A DNA stretch of 64,000 bases from Leclercia sp. 29361 (GTDB lineage: Bacteria > Pseudomonadota > Gammaproteobacteria > Enterobacterales > Enterobacteriaceae). The stretch lies in contig NZ_CP049786.1 in NCBI RefSeq assembly GCF_011290365.1, positions 2,294,001 through 2,358,000 on the forward strand, written 5' to 3'. The notes beneath the pieces were generated by a model. That model worked only from the letters and a program-made list of their open reading frames with translations, was not told the DNA's origin and searched no databases. Positions within the stretch are counted from its first letter, which is position 1. Each line of letters opens with the position of its first letter. Below, piece by piece: positions 26,271-34,654 of the stretch. The position numbers were made by a program, and so were the translations under genes.

Positions 26271-27674
26271 TCAGCGGGCTCTTTTACCAAAAATGTCCTC
26301 TGAACGTGACTGAAGCTGTTTGAGTGCTTCGAGCATGTCATCATTATCCAGTGAGCGCTGGGATTTCTTCCCTTCCTGCTTTGGCCGTCGTCGGGAAGGG
26401 CCATCTCCAGCGGGAATTGACTGAGAGCGCGTGTTATCCCGCTTGCTCTGCACCAGACTGATAAACTCCAGGGTTCGGCCAAGACGCTTGTTATCGACAA
26501 TCGCGCCCTGGTCGATTTCTGACAGTCGGTCGTAGGTAGAGTAGGGAAGTAGCGTACCGTTCAGGCGCAGCTCTTTTCTGCCATCAGGATAGTGATACAC
26601 ATCGATATATTTACCTATTGCACGGCGACTCAGTTCGCTGTCTTCAATCAGGTACAACATTTTATCATATTGTATCGTCAACGATTTTGAGACTTTACGT
26701 TTTTCACGAACAGTGAAAATAAGCCCCAGGTCCTCATCATGTTCTACAGCACGGTGTACGTCAAAATCATGTCGCGGTACTTTGCCAAAACGGCGGTTAT
26801 AGTCAGCCATATAGGCCTCAGCGAAGTCATTTGCAGCCTCCATTGAACAAATGCCCTGTAACCGCAGCTCTTTGACCAGACGATCCTGTAAAGTGAGGTG
26901 AGCTCGTTCTACACGCCCTTTGGCGGAACTGGTTTCTGCACAGATAGTCTGGATGTTCAGTTCATGCATGGCTCGCCCAAACTGAGTATGCCCGTCTCCG
27001 CCTGTGGCGTGTTTATTGTTAACACGAAAAACACCGGCTTTATCGCTGTACAGTGCCAGCGGTTTACCATGCTTATCGATATAGCGCCGCGTGGCTTCGA
27101 AGTAAGAAAACGTGGACTCCGATTTAACAAACAACAGTTCCATCAGTTTGCTGGTTGCATCATCAACATAGACCAGCGCGGTGCAGGCCGGGCCACGGCC
27201 TTCAAACCAGTCGTGATCACAGCCATCTATTTGTATCAGCTCACCAGTACACGGACGCCGGTACCGTGGTTGAGGGATCCTTGCGGCACGTTGTTTACGG
27301 GGAACCCATAAGCCAGCCCGCACCATGATGCGCCGGACAGTTTCTTTGCCAAGAAACAGTCCGTGGAGTTCTTCGAGCTTTTCACGCGCCAGAGTCGGAC
27401 CGAAATCAGCATAACGCGTCTTGATCAGTTCCAGAGCCTGATCTGCGAGCCCGGGTGGCAACTGGCGGTTACCACGCATGCCACATCGTCTGCTGGCCAT
27501 ACCAAGCGGTCCGCCTTCACGGTAACGGGCAAGAAGTCTGCGGCATTGCCTGTCGCTGATACCGAGGTGCTCGGCCGCACGGCGCGTTGTGATGCGACGT
27601 TCAATGACGTCCTGTATAATCTTGATCCGGTTGATCTCTTTCAAAGTAAACACTCCTGAGCTTTCTGCGCTCAT
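26271..27674 (-). CDS. IS transposase, ISNCY family
   Basis: Transposase of 467 residues. An N-terminal helix-turn-helix (RITTRRAAEHLGISDRQCRRLLARYREGG) is followed by a DDE integrase-like core (about residues 145-310): the first Asp in IQIDGCDHDWFE, the second in ALYSDKAGVF and the Glu in AKGRVERAHLTLQDRLVKELR. A basic C-terminal tail follows. It occupies the right part of the element and reads inwards. The frame is intact, so the element may be active. The family call rests on the protein's overall look and the element's length. Confidence 0.88.
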   Translation of the reverse strand: MSAESSGVFTLKEINRIKIIQDVIERRITTRRAAEHLGISDRQCRRLLARYREGGPLGMASRRCGMRGNRQLPPGLADQALELIKTRYADFGPTLAREKLEELHGLFLGKETVRRIMVRAGLWVPRKQRAARIPQPRYRRPCTGELIQIDGCDHDWFEGRGPACTALVYVDDATSKLMELLFVKSESTFSYFEATRRYIDKHGKPLALYSDKAGVFRVNNKHATGGDGHTQFGRAMHELNIQTICAETSSAKGRVERAHLTLQDRLVKELRLQGICSMEAANDFAEAYMADYNRRFGKVPRHDFDVHRAVEHDEDLGLIFTVREKRKVSKSLTIQYDKMLYLIEDSELSRRAIGKYIDVYHYPDGRKELRLNGTLLPYSTYDRLSEIDQGAIVDNKRLGRTLEFISLVQSKRDNTRSQSIPAGDGPSRRRPKQEGKKSQRSLDNDDMLEALKQLQSRSEDIFGKRAR

Positions 27675-27916
27675 GATATGCCTCCCGGTAGTTTAAACGG
27701 ACCAGTGAAGCTTACCATAGCGCGGACATCTGAATTGAGCCACAGGCGGACATTACTATTGAGCCATTACAACATCAATGCGCATAATGTATATTATGTT
27801 AAATGCGATATTGCGATACTCAGGTCAGCCATCTCCTCAGTACCACGCCCGGCATTTACCGCTTTAATAACTCCCGCTATTCAGGACGGTTCTCTCCTCC
27901 TCCGCTTTTCACATCC

Positions 27917-28813
27917 TTATGTATGCGCCTTCAACACCGTCTCCAGCCACTGCGTAAAGGCTCGCACTTTCGGTGAAATGTGTCGATGCGGATAAAGCAC
28001 GGATAACTGTCGTGCCGGAACCGGATGACCTGGCAGCACTTCGACCAGACGCCCATCATTGATATACGGACGTAAAAAGAAATCCATGCCCTGCAACAAC
28101 CCCAGCCCGGCCAGACCCGCTGCAATATAAACCTCAGAGTTATCCAGCACCAGTTTCCCCGGCAGATTAAGTTCCTCGATGCCTGACGCCGACTGAAACA
28201 CCCACGGCATAATTTGTCGGCTGTTAACATTGAACCAGTTCACGCCCTGATGATTCTGCAGGTCGTCCAGCGTTTCAGGTACGCCATACTCCGCCAGGTA
28301 TGCCGGGCTGGCGCAGGTCACCAGTTTAATCTTACCCAGCGATCGCGCCACATAATCACCTTCATCCAGCGGACCGACGCGCACGATGCAGTCCAGGCCA
28401 TCACGCAGCATATCTTTACGCCGATCTGAGCTGCTCAGCACCACTTCAATCCCGGGATAATGGCGATAAAAATCCGGCAGTTTTGGCACCACCAGTTGTG
28501 CGGCAATCGACACGGGCATATCCACCCGAAGCTGGCCACACAATGAACGGCCTGCAACGAAAGAGCCTAATAAATTATCGGTTTGTTCCAGCAATGGCTT
28601 ACTGCTGCGGTAAAACTCTTCCCCTTCGGGTGTCAGGCTGATGCGTCGGGTCGTGCGGTGAAGCAAACGCACACCTGTGTGCTGTTCCAGTTGCTTGATG
28701 GCCCTGGTCACTGCGGGCCGGTGGATCTGCAGGTTTTCTGATGTCTGGGAAAAGCTGCCTGACTCAACGATCTCAATAAAGATCCGCATCAGTTCGTAAA
28801 CGTTGATTTGCAT
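27917..28813 (-). CDS. LysR-family regulator
   Basis: LysR-type regulator of about 298 residues from the ATG at 28813; a longer frame to 28849 adds 12 residues without support. The N-terminal helix-turn-helix is typical (SGSFSQTSENLQIHRPAVTRAIKQLEQHTGVRLLHRTTR), and a substrate-binding-protein-like effector domain follows. It is divergently placed from the nitronate monooxygenase gene with 149 bp between starts, so it very probably controls that gene and itself. Between its 3' end and the IS (27777-27916) no gene is seen. Confidence 0.9.
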   Translation of the reverse strand: MQINVYELMRIFIEIVESGSFSQTSENLQIHRPAVTRAIKQLEQHTGVRLLHRTTRRISLTPEGEEFYRSSKPLLEQTDNLLGSFVAGRSLCGQLRVDMPVSIAAQLVVPKLPDFYRHYPGIEVVLSSSDRRKDMLRDGLDCIVRVGPLDEGDYVARSLGKIKLVTCASPAYLAEYGVPETLDDLQNHQGVNWFNVNSRQIMPWVFQSASGIEELNLPGKLVLDNSEVYIAAGLAGLGLLQGMDFFLRPYINDGRLVEVLPGHPVPARQLSVLYPHRHISPKVRAFTQWLETVLKAHT

Positions 28814-28962
28814 AGCGCGCACTTTTGCCGTAGTGGATAACGCCCTCATTGTTACTGATTTTGTAAAAGTGATGAAGCATATTCGCTATTTTTTGGAACA
28901 AATTCGGCGAGTAGACTAACGCTATTCCAGTTACAGACCGTCTTAGTTAAAGGAAACGCCTT

Positions 28963-29940
28963 ATGCAAAATCAACGTGTTAGTCATATTCTGGGGATTGA
29001 AAAAAACGTCATTCAGGGGCCACTGTCATGGCTGACAGATGCCCGCCTGGTGGCGGCAGTCAGTAACGCCGGTGGTATGGGGGTACTCGGGCCAAATGCC
29101 GGATTAACGGCCGAAACCGCGGTCTCAACACCGGAAGCGACCGCCGAGAAAATGCGCGAAGAAATCCGTAAAACCAAAATGCTCACCGAGAAACCCTTCG
29201 GCGTGAATCTGATCCCGACGGCAGAAAATGACATCTGGACTCCTTCCATTGTCAAAGTCATCACAGAGGAAGCGGTGCATGCTGTTGTCTACACCGGCTA
29301 CGGCGAAGGTTCCATTATCCCTGCCCTGTTTGATGAGCTGAAAACCGCAGGGATCAAAATCATCTACCGGGATATCAACCCTTCCCCGGAAAACACCCGG
29401 GACGCGGAAGCCGCTGGAGCCGATATTATTGTGGCGACAGGATTTGATGAAGGTGGCACCTTGCCTGGCGTTGCGTTAGGCACCTTCTCCATTGTGCCGC
29501 TGATTGCCGACGCGGTGAAAAATGTCCCTGTCCTGGCCGCAGGCGGGATCACCGATCACCGAACCGCCAGAGCCGCGCATGCCCTGGGCGCACAGGGTGT
29601 GTTTGCCGGTTCGGTATTTATCAGCACCCTTGAAAGCCGCGTGCCGCAATCCGTGAAAGACAAAATTATCGCCGCTAATGGACTGGATATGCGCCTGTTC
29701 CGCACGCTGCCGGATTACTACCGTTCGTTGCCGGGCAAACTGGCCGACAAACTGGTGGCGCTGGATAAATCAGGCGCCAGCAAAGAGGAGCTGGCGAAGG
29801 TGATGGGCGGATTACGTGGTCTGCGTCTGGGGATGCTTGAAGGCAATACTGACGAGGGCTATATCTCCCTCGGTACAGGCATTGGCAGCATTCGCAGCGT
29901 GAAAAGTGTTGCTGAGGTCGTCGCTGAACTGCACGTTTAA
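28963..29940 (+). CDS. Nitronate monooxygenase family FMN enzyme
   Basis: FMN-dependent TIM-barrel enzyme of 325 residues, related to nitronate monooxygenase (oxidising alkyl nitronates) and to FabK-like reductases. Markers are VIQGPLSWLTDARLVAAVSNAGGMGVLG at the N terminus, IVATGFDEGGTLPG and the flavin-phosphate site VLAAGGITDHRTARAAHALGAQGVFAGSVF. The start ATG follows AAAGGAAAC. It is single and faces a LysR regulator. A likely role is detoxifying nitro or quinone compounds. The exact substrate is not evident. Confidence 0.88.
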   Translation: MQNQRVSHILGIEKNVIQGPLSWLTDARLVAAVSNAGGMGVLGPNAGLTAETAVSTPEATAEKMREEIRKTKMLTEKPFGVNLIPTAENDIWTPSIVKVITEEAVHAVVYTGYGEGSIIPALFDELKTAGIKIIYRDINPSPENTRDAEAAGADIIVATGFDEGGTLPGVALGTFSIVPLIADAVKNVPVLAAGGITDHRTARAAHALGAQGVFAGSVFISTLESRVPQSVKDKIIAANGLDMRLFRTLPDYYRSLPGKLADKLVALDKSGASKEELAKVMGGLRGLRLGMLEGNTDEGYISLGTGIGSIRSVKSVAEVVAELHV

Positions 29941-29946
29941 AGTCTG

Positions 29947-29980
29947 GCGCGCCGAATCGAAGATGTGCGATTCGGCGCGC
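29947..29980. terminator. Strong hairpin between convergent genes
   Basis: Perfect 13-bp inverted repeat GCGCGCCGAATCG / CGATTCGGCGCGC with an 8-base loop. No T tract on the plus side. Probably a shared bidirectional terminator for the monooxygenase gene and the next LysR gene. Confidence 0.7.
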
Positions 29981-29984
29981 GGAT

Positions 29985-30893
29985 TCACTGTCCCACCGTC
30001 CGACACACCGCAATCACCCTCTCTCTCAGCCAGCGATGGCCGGGGTCGTTTTCCATTCTGGGATGCCACATCTGCGATACCGTTATGGTGCGGGTTTTAA
30101 AGGGCAGCTCAAAAACATGCAGTTGCTCTGTCATGTGCGGGTTTTGCAGATAGAGCGCCGGCACCATGGCGACAAGATCGGACGCCAGCGCCACGGACAA
30201 CGCTGTCGGAAATCCGGGCACCACGCTTGCAATCTTTCGCGTCATCCCTGCCTCTGCCAGCGCATCATCCACAAACCCGTGTAACGATCCGTCAGGCGCG
30301 GCCACCACATGGCCCCAGGAGACATAGTCGTTGAGGCCGATGCTGGGTAACGATGCCAGCGGATGCGTCTTACGAACCGCACCCACAAATCTGTCCTGAA
30401 AAAGTCGTTGGAGACGAATTTCCGGGCCCATATTGCTCTGCACGCCAATCTCCAGATCCACCAGGCCCTCGCGCAGATAGCGGGATGTTTTTTCAGGTTT
30501 CGGTGCAAAGCGGATGCAGACGTCAGGAGCCACTTCAGCCACGGCGGCAATCAGCGCCGGACCGAACGCGACGACAAATCCATCATTGGCTCTGATAGTG
30601 AAAAACCGCGCCAGATTTTGCACGTTAAGCGTTTCCATTGAAGGTTGCAGCACCGCCCTCGCCTCATGCACCGCGTTCCGGGCGCGATCCCGGGACGCTT
30701 CAGCCCAGGGCGTAAGCACCATATTGCGTCCTGCCCGCACGAGGATCGGATCCCCCGTTACTTCCCGTAGCCTGCTGAGCGTGCGGCTCATGGCTGATGT
30801 GCTCAGGTTTAAACGCCGCGCTGCCCCTGCAACGCTGGCCTCTGCCAGCAGAATGTCGAGCGCGACGAGCAAGTTAAAATCAGGATCGGACAT
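29985..30893 (-). CDS. LysR-family regulator (NodD-like subgroup)
   Basis: Regulator of 302 residues from the ATG at 30893 (a 314-residue frame begins at 30929). It starts with DPDFNLLVALDILLAEASVAGAARRLNLSTSAMSRTLSRLR, a helix-turn-helix typical of the NodD/PcpR-like LysR subgroup. It faces the DHA2 exporter gene with 119 bp between starts and should control it. The co-inducer is unknown; such pairs often respond to the exporter's drug or aromatic substrate. Confidence 0.9.
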   Translation of the reverse strand: MSDPDFNLLVALDILLAEASVAGAARRLNLSTSAMSRTLSRLREVTGDPILVRAGRNMVLTPWAEASRDRARNAVHEARAVLQPSMETLNVQNLARFFTIRANDGFVVAFGPALIAAVAEVAPDVCIRFAPKPEKTSRYLREGLVDLEIGVQSNMGPEIRLQRLFQDRFVGAVRKTHPLASLPSIGLNDYVSWGHVVAAPDGSLHGFVDDALAEAGMTRKIASVVPGFPTALSVALASDLVAMVPALYLQNPHMTEQLHVFELPFKTRTITVSQMWHPRMENDPGHRWLRERVIAVCRTVGQ

Positions 30894-31012
30894 GAGAACC
30901 TCTGAGCTTAGATAAGGCGTTCGGTGCAATGATTAAGTGTAAACGCTGCATCTTCCGCACTCTATACCCCAGGAATATAGTTTCTTCATTTCAACACCCT
31001 CGAGGATTCCAG

Positions 31013-32404
31013 ATGATGACGCTATTTTCAAACCAACCCGGTGACGAAGGGCTGCCAGGCCAGGCGCGCGCCCGGGTTATGATCGCCGTGATGATGACCA
31101 CGCTGATGGGCGTATTCGATGGCACGATGATTAACATTGCCCTGCCCTCGATGGCGCAAGCCATGCAGGTGCCCGCGGGTCTTGCCGTCTGGTTCGCCAA
31201 CGGTTATCTGCTTTCTGCGGCCATGACGTTGCTCATTTTCGCCGCGTTTGCGGCCCGCTACGGAACGCGGCCTGTTTTTCTGGCGGGCCTGGCGACATTC
31301 ACCCTGACATCACTGGGCTGCGTGCTGGCAACAACGCCGGAGATGCTCATCGGAATGCGCATTCTGCAGGGGATCGGCGGCGCGGCCACACTGAGTATCG
31401 CCCCGGCGATCCTGCGCTCCGTCTTTCCGGGGCGACTGCTCGGGCGCGTTCTGGGTCTGCACGCCCTGCTGATTGCGTCCAGTACGGCGATCGCCCCCGT
31501 GCTGGGCGGCACCATCCTCGATATCCTGAGCTGGCAGTGGCTGTTTGCCATTAATCTGATTCCGGGAACCCTCGCGCTGGTGCTGGCAGGCAAGGCATTA
31601 CCGGGACACGTCACGTCCGGCCTGGCTGGGTTCGATTTACCCGGAGCAGTGCTGTCGGCGACGCTTCTGGGTTCAACGATCATGATGGCCAACAGCTTTT
31701 CCCGCCCTCACGAGGCGCTCTGCTGGGGGCTCCTCGCCCTGGGTTGCACGGTTGTGTTTATCTGGCATATCCGCCGCGTCCGCGCGCCGTTACTGCCGCC
31801 CGCCATTTTCCACAATGGGCGTTTTACCCTCGCCGCCTTAACATCGCTGGCCTCTTTTATCAGCCAGGGCATTACTTTCATCGCGTTGCCTTTCCTGTTT
31901 CAGACTGTGTATGGCTACAGCCCTGTCGTGTCCGCACTGCTGTTTATCCCCTGGCCGATCGGCATCGTGCTGATTGCCCCCCATGCAGGCCGTTGGGCCG
32001 ATACGTTTTCCGCGCCGCTGATCTCCACCCTTGGGCTGGTGATTTTTGTTGTCGGGTTGATCCTGCTGGCGACGCTGCCCGCCACGCCTGCCATGTGGGA
32101 TATCTGCTTACGTAGCCTGGTGTGCGGGATTGGGTTCGGCTGTTTCCAAAGCCCCAACAACCGGGAGATGCTGGCGAATGTTTCCCGGGAGTATGCCAGC
32201 TATGCCTCCGGGATCTTGTCCATCGCGCGGACGTTTGGGCAGTGCCTGGGCGCTGCGGTGGTCGGGATCCTGCTGGCCGTTATGTCGACTGAAGCCGTTA
32301 ATATTGCCCTGTGGATCGCCGTCGCCGCCTCTGTCGCATCGGTGGTGTTCAGCCTGAGCCGACTGCGCAAATCGCTGAACTACTCATTTGGAGGCAATCG
32401 CTAA
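31013..32404 (+). CDS. DHA2-family multidrug MFS exporter
   Basis: Exporter of 463 residues from the ATGATG at 31013; the open frame extends upstream to 30929 but without a ribosome site. Fourteen predicted helices and motifs such as MGVFDGTMINIALPSMAQAM and MRILQGIGGAATLSIAPAIL mark the EmrB/QacA (DHA2) group of proton-driven drug exporters. The divergent LysR gene is its probable regulator, and the hydrolase 91 bp downstream may be cotranscribed. The substrate is unknown. Confidence 0.9.
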   Translation: MMTLFSNQPGDEGLPGQARARVMIAVMMTTLMGVFDGTMINIALPSMAQAMQVPAGLAVWFANGYLLSAAMTLLIFAAFAARYGTRPVFLAGLATFTLTSLGCVLATTPEMLIGMRILQGIGGAATLSIAPAILRSVFPGRLLGRVLGLHALLIASSTAIAPVLGGTILDILSWQWLFAINLIPGTLALVLAGKALPGHVTSGLAGFDLPGAVLSATLLGSTIMMANSFSRPHEALCWGLLALGCTVVFIWHIRRVRAPLLPPAIFHNGRFTLAALTSLASFISQGITFIALPFLFQTVYGYSPVVSALLFIPWPIGIVLIAPHAGRWADTFSAPLISTLGLVIFVVGLILLATLPATPAMWDICLRSLVCGIGFGCFQSPNNREMLANVSREYASYASGILSIARTFGQCLGAAVVGILLAVMSTEAVNIALWIAVAASVASVVFSLSRLRKSLNYSFGGNR

Positions 32405-32495
32405 TTATCTCAACTAGACTTCTAAGCGGCTGTTCGTCGTCACGTATCGGCTCAGCCACTTCACTCAGGTTTTTTCACTCCCCGAGAGGTCTACC

Positions 32496-33332
32496 ATGTC
32501 ATTTGTCACCACAAAAGATAATGTCAGTATCTTCTATAAAGATTGGGGCCCCAAAGATGCACAACCTATCTTCTTCCATCACGGCTGGCCATTAAGCGCG
32601 GATGACTGGGATAACCAGTTACTGTTCTTTTTAGCGGAAGGTTTCCGGGTCATCGCCTCCGACCGTCGTGGGCATGGCCGTTCCGATCAGGTCAGCGACG
32701 GCCATGATATGGACCATTACGCGGCCGATGTCTCTGCCATTGTTGAGCATCTGGATCTGCACAACGTGGTACATGTCGGCCACTCCACCGGCGGTGGCCA
32801 GGTGGCGCGATATGTGGCGCAATACGGTCAACCGCAGGGGCGGGTGGCGAAAGCCGTATTGATCAGCGCCGTACCGCCATTGATGGTCAAAACGCCAGAC
32901 AATCCGGGCGGCACGCCAATTGAGGTGTTTGATGGGTTCCGTAAAGCGCTGGCGGCAAACCGGGCGCAGTTCTATCTCGACGTGGCGACAGGTCCGTTCT
33001 ACGGTTTTAACCGTGACGGGGCTGAAATTTCGCAGGGCACCATCCAGAACTGGTGGCGACAAGGGATGATTGGTAGCGCGAAGGCGCACTATGAAGGCAT
33101 TAAAGCGTTTTCAGAAACGGATCAGACCGCCGATCTGAAAGCGATCACCCTGCCGGTGCTTATTTTGCAGGGGGATGACGATCAGGTTGTGCCTTACAAG
33201 AACGCCAGCCTGCTCCAGGATGAACTTCTCAGCAACAGCACCCTGAAAGTGTATCCGGGCTATCCGCACGGGATGCACACCACACATCCAGATACCATCA
33301 ACAAAGATTTACTGGAATTTATTCGCAGCTGA
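32496..33332 (+). CDS. Alpha/beta hydrolase, cofactor-free chloroperoxidase/perhydrolase type
   Basis: Cytoplasmic serine hydrolase of 278 residues. The pattern is that of bacterial non-haem chloroperoxidases: oxyanion segment HHGWPLSADDW, ASDRRGHGRS, nucleophile elbow GHSTGGG, the acid in LILQGDDDQVVPY and the histidine in GYPHGMHTTH. Such enzymes act as esterases and form peracids from short carboxylates and peroxide. The ATG at 32496 lies after GAGAGG. It probably belongs to the LysR/DHA2 unit, and a terminator follows. Confidence 0.9.
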   Translation: MSFVTTKDNVSIFYKDWGPKDAQPIFFHHGWPLSADDWDNQLLFFLAEGFRVIASDRRGHGRSDQVSDGHDMDHYAADVSAIVEHLDLHNVVHVGHSTGGGQVARYVAQYGQPQGRVAKAVLISAVPPLMVKTPDNPGGTPIEVFDGFRKALAANRAQFYLDVATGPFYGFNRDGAEISQGTIQNWWRQGMIGSAKAHYEGIKAFSETDQTADLKAITLPVLILQGDDDQVVPYKNASLLQDELLSNSTLKVYPGYPHGMHTTHPDTINKDLLEFIRS

Positions 33333-33341
33333 TAAGTTAAA

Positions 33342-33365
33342 AACGGGTGGCCTGGGCCACCCGTT
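33342..33365. terminator. Bidirectional terminator between convergent genes
   Basis: Perfect AACGGGTGGCC-TG-GGCCACCCGTT hairpin. In the minus direction it is followed by a short T run, which fits termination of the aminotransferase transcript. Confidence 0.85.
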
Positions 33366-33373
33366 CCGGGAAC

Positions 33374-34555
33374 TTACAGGGAGGCTTTTAACCGCGCCAC
33401 TGCTTCTTTCAGGTTCTCATCCGTGACGCTGACGTAAGACATACGCAGCGTGGCATGATCCGGCTCGTTGCAGTAGAAGAACTCCCCAGGCACATAGACC
33501 ACGCCGTTGTTCAGCGTCTTTTTCAGCCACTCCGTGGTGTTCATCTCGTATTTGAATTTCGCCCACAGGAACATGCCGCCCATCGGTTTATGGAAGGTCA
33601 GATGATCGCTCAGCTCACTCTCTACGTGCTGACACAGGATCTGGCATTTGTGTTTATAAGCCTCGCGGATCAGGTCGATTTGCCCGGCCAGGCGGCCGCT
33701 CTCCAGGTAGTGATACGTCAGCGACTGCGATAACGAGCTGGTGTGCAGGTCGGTCGCCTGCTTGAGGATCACCACCTGACGCTTTATCCAGTCCGGCAGC
33801 ACTAACCAGCCAACCCTTGCGCCCGGCGCGAGGATTTTTGAAAAGGTGGAGGTGTAGATGACGTTATCACTGCAGCCCATCTCTGCCGCCCAGGCTTTCA
33901 GTGGCGTGAAGGTCTTATCGGTGAAGTTGATTTCACCGTAGGGATCGTCCTCGATGATGACGAAATCGTAGCGCTGGGATAATTCCACCAGTTGCTTACG
34001 ACGCTGCTCGGCCAGAGTGACGCCGCCCGGGTTACCGAACGTTGGCACAATATAGACGGCTTTGACGCGCGTGGTCTTAACCAGCGCTTCCAGCTCATCG
34101 ATGATCATCCCTTCGCCGTCGGTCCCCACCGACATCAGGTTAGCTTCCGCTAACTGCAGCACCTGCAGCGCAGCAAGATAAGTTGGGCGTTCGACGACCA
34201 CGATGTCGCCCGGGTTAATCAGCGCCCGCGCCAGAATATCCAGCGACTGCTGGGAGCCGGAGGTCACCACCACGTCATCCACGCCGCAGTTAATCCCCCT
34301 GCCGCTCAGCAACTGGCAGATGGCACCGCGCAGCTCCGGGCTGCCCTCGCTCAAACCGTACTGAAACGCCTCTTTCCAGGTGCTGGAGAGCACCTTCTCC
34401 ATAGCCAGTTCCAGCCCTTCACGATCGAAAAGATCCGGATTGGGAATGCCCCCGCCGAGTGAAATCACCCCTTCCATCTTGCTGTGTTTTAATAATTCTC
34501 TGATCGCGGATGACTGGAGGTTTTGTACTTTGTGGGCAATTTTGTTCTGCGACAT
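33374..34555 (-). CDS. PLP-dependent aminotransferase, class I/II (2-aminoadipate type)
   Basis: Fold-type I aminotransferase of 393 residues. It shows SLGGGIPNPDLF, QYGLSEGSPELR, the substrate-tyrosine region VTSGSQQSLDILAR, IVPTFGNPGGVT, IIEDDPYGEI, the PLP-binding lysine in STFSKILAPGARVGW and the carboxylate-binding arginine in LRMSYVSV. This pattern is that of LysN/Kat-like and MocR-related enzymes, but the N-terminal regulator domain is absent. The amino-donor range cannot be read. A terminator hairpin separates it from the receptor gene upstream, so it is probably transcribed alone. Confidence 0.88.
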   Translation of the reverse strand: MSQNKIAHKVQNLQSSAIRELLKHSKMEGVISLGGGIPNPDLFDREGLELAMEKVLSSTWKEAFQYGLSEGSPELRGAICQLLSGRGINCGVDDVVVTSGSQQSLDILARALINPGDIVVVERPTYLAALQVLQLAEANLMSVGTDGEGMIIDELEALVKTTRVKAVYIVPTFGNPGGVTLAEQRRKQLVELSQRYDFVIIEDDPYGEINFTDKTFTPLKAWAAEMGCSDNVIYTSTFSKILAPGARVGWLVLPDWIKRQVVILKQATDLHTSSLSQSLTYHYLESGRLAGQIDLIREAYKHKCQILCQHVESELSDHLTFHKPMGGMFLWAKFKYEMNTTEWLKKTLNNGVVYVPGEFFYCNEPDHATLRMSYVSVTDENLKEAVARLKASL

Positions 34556-34626
34556 CTTTTATTATCCTGGTTTGTTGTATCCCAGTTTAAGTATCACATG
34601 TAGAACGTTTTAACCAGCCGAAGAGA

Positions 34627-34646
34627 CCGGAGCCCGCAGGCTCCGG
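34627..34646 (-). terminator. Terminator after the TonB-dependent receptor
   Basis: CCGGAGCC-CGCA-GGCTCCGG hairpin directly after the receptor stop codon, weak T content downstream. Confidence 0.75.
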
Positions 34647-34654
34647 CAGTGGGA

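Larger units (their letters stand above)
25494..27771. mobile_element. Complete 2278-bp insertion sequence, ISNCY-like (ISKpn21 type)
   Basis: The ends are imperfect inverted repeats that both begin TGT. The left is TGTCAAGGCTCAATTGAAAT and the right, read inwards, TGTAATGGCTCAATAGTAAT, each followed by GTCCG. A second related repeat lies just inside each end. The 5-bp sequence ACATC is directly repeated outside (25489-25493 and 27772-27776), so this is a clean insertion. The element holds a transposase on the minus strand and a 214-codon passenger gene facing it. The 2278-bp length is what I recall for ISKpn21. The name is from memory; the ends and target duplication are seen directly. Confidence 0.88.
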
